Assembly: GCA_945872035.1 (NCBI GenBank)
Contig: CAMBYA010000039.1
Coordinates: 1-11,715 of the forward strand
DNA: 11,715 nucleotides
Direction of reading: 5' to 3'
DNA from: Rhizobium sp. Q54
GTDB lineage: Bacteria; Pseudomonadota; Alphaproteobacteria; SMXS01
Shown here: piece by piece, positions 1 through 6,678 of the stretch
How positions within the stretch are numbered: position 1 is the first letter of the stretch
Layout: each line of letters starts with the position of its first letter
Translations under genes and position numbers: made by a program
The notes under the pieces: generated by a model
The model's database searches: none
What the model was told of the DNA's origin: nothing
What the model saw: only the letters and a program-made list of their open reading frames with translations

Positions 1-1
1 C

Positions 2-733
2 AACCTGAAGGTCTTCGTCGATACCGCTCCCATCCCCGAAAAGCCGCTCGCCGAGGCGGCCGGGCTTGGCTGGCAGGGCAAGCACACCAATCTGGTGTCG
101 CGCGGCTTCGGCTCGTGGCTGTTCCTGGGCGCGATCTACACCGACCTGGACCTGCCGGCCGACCGGCCCGAGCCCGACCATTGCGGCCAGTGCCGCAACT
201 GCCTCGATGCCTGCCCCACGAATGCGTTTCCGGCACCGTACCAGCTCGACGCACGGCGCTGCATCTCGTATCTGACCATCGAATATGACGGCCATATCCC
301 GCTCGAATTCCGCCAGCCGATGGCCAACCGAATCTATGGCTGCGACGACTGCCTGGCCGTGTGTCCGTGGAACAAGTTCGCCAGCGAGGCCCGCGAGACC
401 GCCTTCCATGGCCGCGACGAGCTGACCGCGCCGTTGCTCGCCGAGCTGGCGATGCTGGATGATGCGGCCTTCCGGGCGCTGTTCTCCGGCTCGCCGATCA
501 AGCGTATCGGCCGCGACCGGTTCGTGCGCAACGTGCTGATCGCGCTGGGCAACAGCGGCGACACTTCTTCGGTTCCAGTGGTGGAGTCCTTGCTGGGCGA
601 TGCCTCGCCGCTGGTGCGGGCGATGGCCGCCTGGGCGCTCAGGGCGCTGGTGCCGGCGCGGGCTGAGGCGCTTCGGCCGGCGCGGCTGGCTTCGGAAGCT
701 CAACCCGATGTGCGGCGGGAGTGGATGGCTTAG
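2..733 (+). CDS. queG: Epoxyqueuosine reductase QueG, 5'-truncated by the window edge
   Basis: This is the C-terminal part (243 residues) of the cobalamin- and iron-sulfur-dependent enzyme that reduces epoxyqueuosine to queuosine in the wobble position of GUN-anticodon tRNAs, the last step of queuosine synthesis in the cytoplasm. The reading frame is open from base 2, and roughly the first third of a typical 350-380 residue QueG lies outside the window. Visible signatures are the [20 protein letters not shown] block, containing the conserved Asp of the active site, and a bacterial two-[4Fe-4S] arrangement. The eight cysteine codons start at 182, 191, 200, 212 ([12 protein letters not shown]), 260, and 341, 350, 362 ([11 protein letters not shown]). 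A short HEAT-like C-terminal segment follows ([15 protein letters not shown], ending DVRREWMA). The DVRREW ending looks like a normal QueG terminus, so the 3' end is probably genuine even though its last 95 bases overlap the convergent TPR gene. Confidence 0.95.
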   Translation, partial: NLKVFVDTAPIPEKPLAEAAGLGWQGKHTNLVSRGFGSWLFLGAIYTDLDLPADRPEPDHCGQCRNCLDACPTNAFPAPYQLDARRCISYLTIEYDGHIPLEFRQPMANRIYGCDDCLAVCPWNKFASEARETAFHGRDELTAPLLAELAMLDDAAFRALFSGSPIKRIGRDRFVRNVLIALGNSGDTSSVPVVESLLGDASPLVRAMAAWALRALVPARAEALRPARLASEAQPDVRREWMA

Positions 734-1580
734 CCGGTTGCGCCGCCTCTTCGGCCTGCATGGCGCGGACCTTGTTGACGCTGTCGGCGGCGGCCTTGGC
801 CGAGGGCGTGTCGGGCGCCAGCTTCATCACCTGAATCCAGTCCATCACCGCCGCGTCGCCGTTGCCGATGGCGTAATTGAGGTTGGCGCGTTCGAGCAGC
901 GCGTCGACATTTTCGCCATCGAGCATCAGCGCCTTGTCGATGTCCGCGCGGGCCGACTCGAAGTGGCCAAGCGCCCGGTGCGCCGCCGCGCGGAACGAAT
1001 AGGCGGTCGAGCGCGGGCCGCCGCGCTGGAGCGCCACGTCCAGATCCTTTACCGCGCCTTCCAAATTGCCCATCTCGACCTGCGCCCGCGCCCGGTCGAT
1101 CAGGGTCTCGGCAGCCTGGTCGTCGTCGATCCCGTGCATCCCCAGCGCTTCCGACAGCACCCGGAACGCCTTCTCATTGTTCTCGGCCATCAGCCAGGCA
1201 TTGCCGGCCTGCGCCTGCAGATCGACGGCAAGGCCCGGCGGCAGCACCTCGGGCTCCGGTTCAGGCTTGCCGTCCTTGCCGAGCTTGACCTCGGCCGCGC
1301 CCTGCGCCGGCCTTGCCTTCGCCTGCTGCTGGGCGCGCCTGGCCAGATCTTCCAGCATGACGGCCGCTTTCTCGTACTGGCCCTGCGCGAACAGCGACAG
1401 CGCCATGCAGTGCTCGGCCGGGATGCCGCCGCTGTAGTCGCGCCACTGGGCGGCCAGCTCGTAGGCGCGCTTGGGCGCCATGTCGACGAGCTTCATGCAC
1501 TCGCCGTAGTTGTTGGCGGCGGCAGGGAACGAGGCGAAACCGGCCGCGACGGCGCCCAGCAGGGCAAGGATCTTTCTCAA
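639..1580 (-). CDS. Exported tetratricopeptide-repeat (TPR) protein
   Basis: The protein has 313 residues from a proposed TTG start (bases 1580-1578). From this start it begins [20 protein letters not shown], a classic Sec signal peptide with an AxA-type cleavage site after about residue 22 (AAA|NN). An AAGG motif lies 7 bases upstream of the TTG. A longer reading with ATG at 1631 would put 17 extra residues in front of the signal peptide and is less likely. The mature part has about four helical repeats of TPR type: around [59 protein letters not shown], and [20 protein letters not shown] continuing into [18 protein letters not shown] charged linker and a Pro/Ala-rich C-terminal tail of about 35 residues complete it. 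It is likely a periplasmic scaffold or interaction protein; no enzymatic motif is visible. The tail is encoded antisense to the end of queG. It is divergent from the SDR gene. Confidence 0.8.
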   Translation of the reverse strand: MRKILALLGAVAAGFASFPAAANNYGECMKLVDMAPKRAYELAAQWRDYSGGIPAEHCMALSLFAQGQYEKAAVMLEDLARRAQQQAKARPAQGAAEVKLGKDGKPEPEPEVLPPGLAVDLQAQAGNAWLMAENNEKAFRVLSEALGMHGIDDDQAAETLIDRARAQVEMGNLEGAVKDLDVALQRGGPRSTAYSFRAAAHRALGHFESARADIDKALMLDGENVDALLERANLNYAIGNGDAAVMDWIQVMKLAPDTPSAKAAADSVNKVRAMQAEEAAQPAKPSTPAAHRVELPKPAAPAEAPQPAPAPAP

Positions 1581-1648
1581 GCGTGAGCCTTGTGAGGTTC
1601 CGGGAAGGGCTTCTAAGCTGCGAGGCAACATATAGGAGATCGACCTTC
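1581..1648. promoter_or_regulatory. Divergent intergenic region between TPR and SDR genes
   Basis: These 68 bases separate two divergent start codons and must hold or border the promoters of both genes. For the + strand gene a weak candidate is TTGTGA (1590-1595) with a 16-base spacer to TCTAAG (1612-1617). An AGGAG Shine-Dalgarno (1634-1638) sits 10 bases before the ATG at 1649 and decides that start. No convincing - strand promoter is seen, and the promoter assignment is tentative. Confidence 0.35.
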
Positions 1649-2515
1649 ATGAAGCGACTCTTCGTCTTCGGGCTGGGCTACACCGCACAGATCGCCGGCC
1701 GGCAGCTTCGCGCCGACGGCTGGAAGGTCGCGGGCACCTGCCGCACGCCGGCCACGAAGGCGGCGCTGGAGGCGCAGGGCTTCGACGTGTTCCTGTTCGA
1801 CGGCGACCGCCCCATCGACAATCCGGCGAAGGCACTGGAAGGCACGACGCACATCCTCGCCTCCGTTCCGCCCGGCGATTCCGGCGATCCGGTGCTGCGC
1901 CACCACGCCGCCGACATCGCCTCGCTGCCGCACCTAGCCTGGGCCGGCTACCTGTCGACCACCGGCGTCTATGGCGACAAGGACGGCGGCTGGGTGGACG
2001 AGACCTCGCCGCGCTCGCCCTCGACCAGCCGCGGCCGCAAGCGGGCCGAGGCGGAGATGGGCTGGATGAGCCTTCACGAGATGGGCCGGGTGCCGGTGCA
2101 CCTGTTCCGCCTGCCCGGCATCTACGGCCCGGGCCGCAGCGCCATCGACGTGGTGAAGGCGGGCCGCACGCGGCGGGTGTTCAAGGAAGGCCAGGTGTTC
2201 TCGCGTATCCATGTGGACGACCTGGCCGCCGCGCTGATCGCGTCCATGGTCCGGCCCCGCCCCGGCGCCATCTACAACCTCTGCGACGATGAGCCCGCGC
2301 CGCCGCAGGACGTCACCGCCTATGCCTGCGAATTGCTGGGTGTGCCGGTCGAGCCGCTGACACCCATCGAGCAGGCCGACCTCACGCCCATGGCCCGCAG
2401 TTTCTATGAAGAGAGCAAGCGGGTGCGGAACGACAGGATGAAGCGGGAACTGGGGGTGACGCTGGCCTATCCGAATTATCGGGAAGGGCTGCGGGCCATT
2501 CTGGCACGCGAATAG
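1649..2515 (+). CDS. Atypical extended SDR / NAD-dependent epimerase-like protein (YeeZ-like)
   Basis: This 288-residue protein has an N-terminal Rossmann fold that opens MKRLFVFGLGYTAQIAGRQL. That gives a GxGYxA-type dinucleotide-binding loop and probable NAD(P) binding. Later blocks typical of the epimerase/dehydratase superfamily are STTGVYGD (residues 103-110), FRLPGIYGPGRS, RIHVDDLAAALIASM and YNLCDDEPAPPQDV. Where extended SDRs carry YxxxK, this protein has RGRKR (residues 128-132), so the catalytic Tyr and Lys are both absent. It therefore fits the YeeZ-like atypical group, which may bind a nucleotide without classical dehydrogenase chemistry. The substrate is unknown. The ATG at 1649 is preferred over an upstream in-frame ATG at 1583 because the Rossmann motif begins directly after it and AGGAG lies just upstream. 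The next gene starts two bases after its stop. Confidence 0.85.
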   Translation: MKRLFVFGLGYTAQIAGRQLRADGWKVAGTCRTPATKAALEAQGFDVFLFDGDRPIDNPAKALEGTTHILASVPPGDSGDPVLRHHAADIASLPHLAWAGYLSTTGVYGDKDGGWVDETSPRSPSTSRGRKRAEAEMGWMSLHEMGRVPVHLFRLPGIYGPGRSAIDVVKAGRTRRVFKEGQVFSRIHVDDLAAALIASMVRPRPGAIYNLCDDEPAPPQDVTAYACELLGVPVEPLTPIEQADLTPMARSFYEESKRVRNDRMKRELGVTLAYPNYREGLRAILARE

Positions 2516-2517
2516 GC

Positions 2518-2871
2518 ATGGCGAGCCTGATGATCCAGATACATCCGCATCGCGCGCCGGCCATGAACACCGACGATGTCCGCGCAATCTGCGATGCATG
2601 GGTTCGCCGGGAACCCGGGATCATCGAGCGGCTCGACGTGGATGACGGGATGGATGGTCATCCCTACGTCAACCTTGTGTTCGAGAGTCCAACGCTTCCC
2701 TATCTCTGGGAGCGCCTGCAGCACCTTCTCTACGACGCCGGAGGTTCACTCACCGCCTGTTCCATCGTTACCTGCGAGGGAAAGGATGGTTGGAATGACT
2801 ACCGCCTTCTGCATCACTTCGATCCCGACGAAACCCGCGACTCGTTTGCGGATGCCGGGGATCCCAAATGA
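2518..2871 (+). CDS. Small orphan protein of unknown function
   Basis: I do not recognise this protein. It has 117 residues from ATG 2518, or 102 from ATG 2563 (MNTDDVRAICDAWVRR), which looks like the more natural N-terminus. No start has a strong Shine-Dalgarno. It is acidic and soluble, with no signal peptide or membrane segment. The visible pattern is helix (DDVRAICDAWVRREPG), strand (YVNLVFES), a helix with aromatic residues (LPYLWERLQHLLYDAG), strand (LTACSIVTCEG) and strand (DYRLLHHFD), suggesting a small alpha/beta fold. The ATG at 2518 is two bases after the SDR stop, so it is probably co-transcribed. By hand count, 33 of the 102 sense codons from 2563 end in A or T, against about 12 of the first 100 in thrS. 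Codon use is therefore clearly more relaxed than in the housekeeping genes, which may point to recent acquisition. Confidence 0.6.
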   Translation: MASLMIQIHPHRAPAMNTDDVRAICDAWVRREPGIIERLDVDDGMDGHPYVNLVFESPTLPYLWERLQHLLYDAGGSLTACSIVTCEGKDGWNDYRLLHHFDPDETRDSFADAGDPK

Positions 2872-2890
2872 TAGGCCTGCACCCGTTGCA

Positions 2891-2918
2891 TTGCCGGCGG
2901 TTGCCATTTACCTACACT
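2891..2918 (+). promoter_or_regulatory. Candidate sigma-70 promoter for the first glycosyltransferase
   Basis: TTGCCG (2891-2896) and TACACT (2913-2918) are separated by 16 bases in the 114-base gap before the glycosyltransferase. Each hexamer matches the consensus at four of six positions. This would give a leader of about 60 bases. It is plausible but not decisive, because the upstream gene could also read through. Confidence 0.3.
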
Positions 2919-2985
2919 GGGCCTGATCAAGGTCACAGTCCCCGCACACACCGCTGACCATACCCCTTCCAGTGATCGAAACCGC

Positions 2986-4125
2986 ATGAAGATCAACCTG
3001 ATGGACCCGGGCCTCGTCGGACAGGCGGGACACCATTTCGAGTGGGTTGCCAACATCGCCCGCCTGCTTGTGGATCGGGGCCACTCCGTTCACGTCTACG
3101 CGCACACCGCCCTCCCCGACGCGCCGCGGGATGCTCTGGCGGCGTTCGGTCCGGTCACGCCGATCTTTACGGCCCATCCGTTCGCCGGCCCAAAGGAAGC
3201 AAGGCAGATCGACCCCATCGCGGGCGAATACTACCTGTACCGAAGCCAGAGCCAGGCAACCGCCCGGGATATCGATCAGACAGACGACGCGGACCTGCTC
3301 CTCTGGCCAACCATCTCCGCGTACCAGCTGAGTGCCTGCGCCATGTCCAGGCGAAACACCCCGGTCTCATGCTGCATTCACTTCACGCCGGAAGCCGGCG
3401 GATTCAAGACCGGCGCCATGTGGTGGCGTGACGCATTCCTGAACATGCGCAGGAGCAAGGCCCCGCTCCGCTGCGGTTCGTTCGTTCCCGCGCTCAGGAA
3501 GCACTATCTGCCGATCACGGCGGATGGGTCGTTTGCCGTGTATCCGGCGCCACACAGCGCCCGGCGGATCGACGGCCCGCGCGATCGCCTGGGCACTGTC
3601 GGCTTCTTCGGCGCCCAGCGTCCGGAAAAGGGCCTTCACGTCATTCGGGGTCTCATTCCCAGGCTCATCAATGATGGCCTGCGGGTGCTGGTCCATGACA
3701 GCTACAACGTTCTGAAAGTCCCACAGGCAAGCCCGCTTCTGTCCGTCATCGGCTATGTGCCCGACCTCGCCGCGGAAATTTCCAGGTGCGACCTGGTCAT
3801 CCTTCCCTACGACCCGGCGGAGTACAAAGACCGCGGCTCAGGCATCGCCTATGACGCGCTGGCGGCGGGGATACCGATCGTTGCGCCGTTCGACACGGTG
3901 CCGGGCGACCTTGTCGAGAGTTCCGGCGCGGGCCGTACCTTCGTGTATTTCGATGAAGAGTCGATCTATCGCGCGGCCGTGGACTGCCGCGCCTCCTACG
4001 CGAAAATCGCCGAGGCCGCGTTCCGGTTTTCCGGCGACTGGTATCCGGCCAATGGATACGGCCCTTTCGTGGACGCCATGATCGGCGACGTCCGGCGCGT
4101 CGCGTCCACGCAACTGGGACAATAA
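2986..4125 (+). CDS. GT-B fold glycosyltransferase, GT4-like
   Basis: This 379-residue protein probably transfers a sugar from an activated nucleotide sugar to a surface polysaccharide or similar acceptor; donor and acceptor cannot be read. The N-terminal Rossmann half begins MKINLMDPGLVGQAGHHFEW, with the Gly-rich acceptor-side loop and HFEW in place of the usual GG.E. The C-terminal half has GFFGAQRPEKG (residues 206-216, the phosphate-binding strand-loop with RPEKG) and VPDLAAEISRCDLVILPYDP. It also has EYKDRGSGIAYDALAAGIPI (from residue 279), the counterpart of the GT4 EX7E region with Asp290 where the second Glu is usual. There is no signal peptide or membrane span. The start ATG at 2986 is immediately followed by the first beta strand, although its Shine-Dalgarno is weak. 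Its stop lies three bases from the stop of the convergent hydrolase. Third-position A/T is about one codon in five over the first 120 codons, intermediate between the orphan upstream and thrS. Confidence 0.8.
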   Translation: MKINLMDPGLVGQAGHHFEWVANIARLLVDRGHSVHVYAHTALPDAPRDALAAFGPVTPIFTAHPFAGPKEARQIDPIAGEYYLYRSQSQATARDIDQTDDADLLLWPTISAYQLSACAMSRRNTPVSCCIHFTPEAGGFKTGAMWWRDAFLNMRRSKAPLRCGSFVPALRKHYLPITADGSFAVYPAPHSARRIDGPRDRLGTVGFFGAQRPEKGLHVIRGLIPRLINDGLRVLVHDSYNVLKVPQASPLLSVIGYVPDLAAEISRCDLVILPYDPAEYKDRGSGIAYDALAAGIPIVAPFDTVPGDLVESSGAGRTFVYFDEESIYRAAVDCRASYAKIAEAAFRFSGDWYPANGYGPFVDAMIGDVRRVASTQLGQ

Positions 4126-4128
4126 CGG

Positions 4129-4890
4129 CTATCGGCCGCCTGAAGAGGCGCCCGTCAGTTGCTCCAGCACCGCCTCCAGCCGCGCGATGTCGGCCGGCTC
4201 CGACAGCCGGTGGTCGCCGCTCTTGGCCAGCGTCACCTCGACATCGTCGCCGCCGATGTGCTCGGCGAGCCGTAAAGCCGCCCGCCACGGCACATCGGGA
4301 TCCTTCATGCCCTGGATCAGCCGCACCGGGAACGGCAGCGTCAGCGGCGACCGCAGCACCAGATGCTCCCTGCCCTCCTCGATCAATCGCATGGTTATCG
4401 TATAGGGCTCACCGTAGTCCGACGGCTCGTGATAGACGCCATCGCGGCGCAGTATCTGCTTTACGTCCTCAGGATACCCCGCCCACATAAGGTCCTCGGT
4501 GAAGTCGGGCGCAGCGGCGATGCCGACCAGCGCGGCGATCCGGTCCGGCCGGGCGCGAGCCGCCAGCAGCGCCATCCAGCCGCCCATGCTCGAGCCGACG
4601 AGGATCTGCGGCCCGGTCGTGACCGTGTCGAGGATGGCGACGGCGTCCGCCGCCCACCTGCCGATGGTGCCGTCCTCGAATTTTCCGGTCGATTGGCCAT
4701 GTCCGGAATAGTCGAATCGGGTGAACGCCTGGCCGCGCCTGCCGCACCAGTCGCGCAGCGCCGTGGCCTTGGCGCCGGTCATGTCGGACTTGAAGCCGGG
4801 CAGGAAAATCACCCCCGGCACGCGGCCCGGAAGGGCCTCGTACGCAAGCTCGTGACCGTCCACGGAAATGGTGCTAAGTGACGATTCCAT
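4129..4890 (-). CDS. Alpha/beta hydrolase (serine esterase/thioesterase type)
   Basis: This 253-residue cytosolic hydrolase has the full catalytic set: nucleophile Ser101 in GSSMGG (residues 99-104), acid Asp197 in GMKDPDVPW, and His227 in KSGDHRLSEP. An oxyanion-side loop, PGFKSDMTGAKA, lies near residues 31-42, followed by RFDYSGHGQSTG. The PGFKSDMTG...DYSGHGQS arrangement resembles the bacterial relatives of ABHD10/BEM46-type carboxylesterases and thioesterases. The natural substrate cannot be deduced. ATG at 4890 (MESSLSTISVDGHELAYE) is chosen because the strand-turn-strand start of the fold follows directly. The in-frame extension to 5115 has a composition typical of an antisense reading of the neighbouring glycosyltransferase. 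It is divergent from that gene and convergent with the first glycosyltransferase, with only three bases between stops. Confidence 0.88.
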   Translation of the reverse strand: MESSLSTISVDGHELAYEALPGRVPGVIFLPGFKSDMTGAKATALRDWCGRRGQAFTRFDYSGHGQSTGKFEDGTIGRWAADAVAILDTVTTGPQILVGSSMGGWMALLAARARPDRIAALVGIAAAPDFTEDLMWAGYPEDVKQILRRDGVYHEPSDYGEPYTITMRLIEEGREHLVLRSPLTLPFPVRLIQGMKDPDVPWRAALRLAEHIGGDDVEVTLAKSGDHRLSEPADIARLEAVLEQLTGASSGGR

Positions 4891-4942
4891 TGCACCATCT
4901 AGCCAGCGCCGGGGGCCGCCTTCAACCTTCTCGATCACCCGA

Positions 4943-5049
4943 ATGCCGGACCAGCACCCCGGATTCTCCAGATCCTGCCCCGCCTCGACGCGGATGGACC
5001 GTCGCGCAACGCCGTCGACATTGCCCGCGCCGCCATCGCCGCCGGCGGC
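4943..5049 (+). other. N-terminal coding segment of the GT4 enzyme with no in-frame start (probable frameshift)
   Basis: In the frame of the downstream glycosyltransferase, bases 4960-5049 encode RILQILPRLDADG, then PSRNAVDIARAAIAAGG. This is the expected first beta strand, acceptor loop and first helix of GT4 enzymes. The frame is open only back to a TAG at 4900, with no ATG, GTG or TTG between. An ATG at 4943 reads MPDQHP in another frame, and one additional C in the CCCC run (4957-4960) would join it to RILQILPRL. This suggests an indel, either a sequencing error or a real mutation. A rare non-standard start codon is the alternative. Confidence 0.6.
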
Positions 5050-6081
5050 GTGGTCGTCGCCGCCTCGCGGCACGGCGCGCTGGTCGGCGAGTTCCGCCAG
5101 TCCGGCGGTATCCATCTCGCGCTGCCGTTCGATGCGGTTTCACCGCTGACCCGCTGGCGGATCGCCCGCCGCCTCAAGGCCGCGGTCACGGCGCACCGCA
5201 TCACCGTGATCCATGCCTATGGCCGCCGCGGCGCGCGGCTGGCGCGGGCCGTGTCGAAATCAACCGGCGTGCCGTTCGTGGCGTCGCCCATCGCCAACGA
5301 GCACAACGAGCCGGAGAAGTGGGTCGTGCCGGAGATGGCCGCCGCCCGCGCCATCGTCGCCGCCTCGGACTTCGTTGCCGCGCTGGTGCCCCAGGCGCTG
5401 TCGGCAGCGACCAGGGTCGAAGTGATTCCACGCGGCGTCGACCTGCGCCGGTTCGATCCGGCGGCGGTGCGCACCGAGAAGCTGGTGCGCCAGATGCAGG
5501 ACTGGCGTGCCGACGACCTGTCCGCCGTGATCCTGATGCCGGGCCGCGTGGCCCCAGGCAAGGGCCACGACATCCTGCTGCGGGCGATGGCCCGCATGAA
5601 CAACAAGCACGCCACCTGCCTGATCGTCGCCCGCGACGAGGACAACCCGAAATACCGCGAGACCCTGCTGAAGCTGATCGCCGAGCTGAATCTGGAAGGC
5701 CGGGCCCGCTTCGTCGGCTATGCGCCCGACATGCCGGTCGCGTACATGCTTGCCGATGTGGTGGCCGTGCCATCGCGAACGCCGGAGGCGTTCAACAGCA
5801 TCTGCGCCGAGGCGCTGGCCATGGGACGTCCGGTCGTCGCGTCGAGCGCGGGAGGGACGCCCGGCATCGTCATCGATGGCAGGACCGGCTGGCTGGTGCC
5901 GCCAGCCGACCCTGACGCCCTGGCCCGGGCGCTCGATGACGCCCTGTCACTGGATGAGGTGGCACGTGTGCGGCTTGGCGAAACCGCGCGCATGCACATC
6001 GCCACCCATTTTTCCCTCGCCATGGTCGGCGAGCGGATGATCGGGCTTTATCGGGAACTGGCGGCGCCGACCGGCCGCTGA
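5050..6081 (+). CDS. GT4-family glycosyltransferase (N-terminus uncertain)
   Basis: From the first standard start in frame (GTG 5050) there are 343 residues, but homology-like sequence clearly continues upstream to about base 4960, so the true protein is probably about 375-380 residues. The enzyme is a retaining GT-B glycosyltransferase, likely for lipopolysaccharide or another surface glycan. Motifs in order are SPLTRWRIARRL and VIHAYGRRGARLA (N-terminal domain), VEVIPRGVDLRRFDP (domain linker of GT4), ILMPGRVAPGKGHDILLRAM (donor phosphate-binding loop), and RFVGYAPDMPVAYMLADVVA. The EX7E motif PEAFNSICAEALAMGRPVV has Glu codons at 5785 and 5809, and AGGTPGIVIDGRTGWLVPP follows. There is no membrane span. 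GTG 5050 has no Shine-Dalgarno and falls inside the first structural unit, so it is a poor start. The last 34 bases overlap the convergent host-attachment gene. Confidence 0.85.
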   Translation: MVVAASRHGALVGEFRQSGGIHLALPFDAVSPLTRWRIARRLKAAVTAHRITVIHAYGRRGARLARAVSKSTGVPFVASPIANEHNEPEKWVVPEMAAARAIVAASDFVAALVPQALSAATRVEVIPRGVDLRRFDPAAVRTEKLVRQMQDWRADDLSAVILMPGRVAPGKGHDILLRAMARMNNKHATCLIVARDEDNPKYRETLLKLIAELNLEGRARFVGYAPDMPVAYMLADVVAVPSRTPEAFNSICAEALAMGRPVVASSAGGTPGIVIDGRTGWLVPPADPDALARALDDALSLDEVARVRLGETARMHIATHFSLAMVGERMIGLYRELAAPTGR

Positions 6082-6536
6082 GCCCGCCAGCCATGGACGA
6101 TGTCGGACAGGTGGCCGGGCAGCTGTCCGTCCGGAACGCGGGTCAGGTCCTTGCGCAACCGCGCGGTCACCGACGCTTCCGTTGCATCATCGAGCGCCTC
6201 CAAGAGATGGCCCAGCGCCTTGGCCGGTGCGACCAGCACCAGGTGGTCGAATTCGCCGCGCCGATGGGCCGCATTCAGTTCACCGCCGATACCCCGCAGA
6301 AAGTCGATCTTCCCGGCGGTGTGCAGATCATGCCTGGGCTGCACGGCATGGCGCGCGAGGCCGATACTTTCCCGGCTCCGACCTGGGCGATCCGAACCGA
6401 GGTGGCGGGCAGGTTCGTGGACAACGGGCGAATCGAACTCCTTCACCGTGTCGAAAACCATCTCGCCGATACGCTTCTCGACGAAGCGCACATGGCCGCC
6501 GTCCGCGATGATGAACAAGGTTCTTTGCTTTTTCAT
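6048..6536 (-). CDS. Host attachment family protein (PF10116-type)
   Basis: This 162-residue protein belongs by sequence pattern to the small family named for Agrobacterium attachment to plant cells. The biochemical role is unknown and many free-living alphaproteobacteria have it. Seen here are the N-terminal strand TLFIIADGGHVRFVEKR, a central His/Arg-rich segment, HLVLVAPAKALGHLLEAL (typical core strand-helix) and RLRKDLTRVPDGQLPGHL (typical C-terminal helix). There is no signal peptide or membrane span, so it is probably cytoplasmic despite the family name. ATG at 6536 (MKKQRTLFII) is chosen because the core strand starts there; an in-frame ATG at 6647 would add 37 unrelated-looking residues. 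The Shine-Dalgarno is weak. It lies 142 bases downstream of the M48 gene on the same strand. Its C-terminal 11 codons (with the stop) overlap the glycosyltransferase. Confidence 0.82.
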   Translation of the reverse strand: MKKQRTLFIIADGGHVRFVEKRIGEMVFDTVKEFDSPVVHEPARHLGSDRPGRSRESIGLARHAVQPRHDLHTAGKIDFLRGIGGELNAAHRRGEFDHLVLVAPAKALGHLLEALDDATEASVTARLRKDLTRVPDGQLPGHLSDIVHGWRAQRPVGAASSR

Positions 6537-6678
6537 GGCAGGTCCGTCCAGATCAGCTTTGATCCAGACAGGGTAGTGACCTGCGCCGCCTGTGTATTTG
6601 AGCAGGATCAAACGGCGAGGACTGAGCGTCGGCGATCGTGGCTGCACCGGCGGACCGTGGTCTGGGCGGTTGACAGGC

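Noticed and set aside
600..1586. A + strand open frame of 328 codons opposite the TPR gene.
   Set aside because: It is Arg/Gly/His-rich low-quality sequence, whereas the - strand gives a signal peptide and clear TPR repeats.
1934..2599. A - strand frame of 221 codons opposite the SDR gene.
   Set aside because: His/Arg/Gly-rich antisense reading without domains. The SDR on the + strand is well supported.
4891..5115. N-terminal extension of the alpha/beta hydrolase on the - strand.
   Set aside because: It is antisense to the N-terminal region of the GT4 enzyme and has no fold-like sequence. The hydrolase fold begins at the ATG at 4890.
4878..5915. A + strand open frame of 345 codons overlapping the second glycosyltransferase in another frame.
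   Set aside because: It is extremely Arg/Pro-rich and lacks motifs. The overlapping frame carries all the GT4 motifs.
6551..6612. Inverted repeats upstream of the host-attachment gene: TTTGATCC (6558-6565) with GGATCAAA (6605-6612), and GATCA-GCTT-TGATC (6551-6564).
   Set aside because: The arms are short, one loop is 39 bases long, and there is no T tract or known operator pattern. Chance occurrence cannot be excluded.
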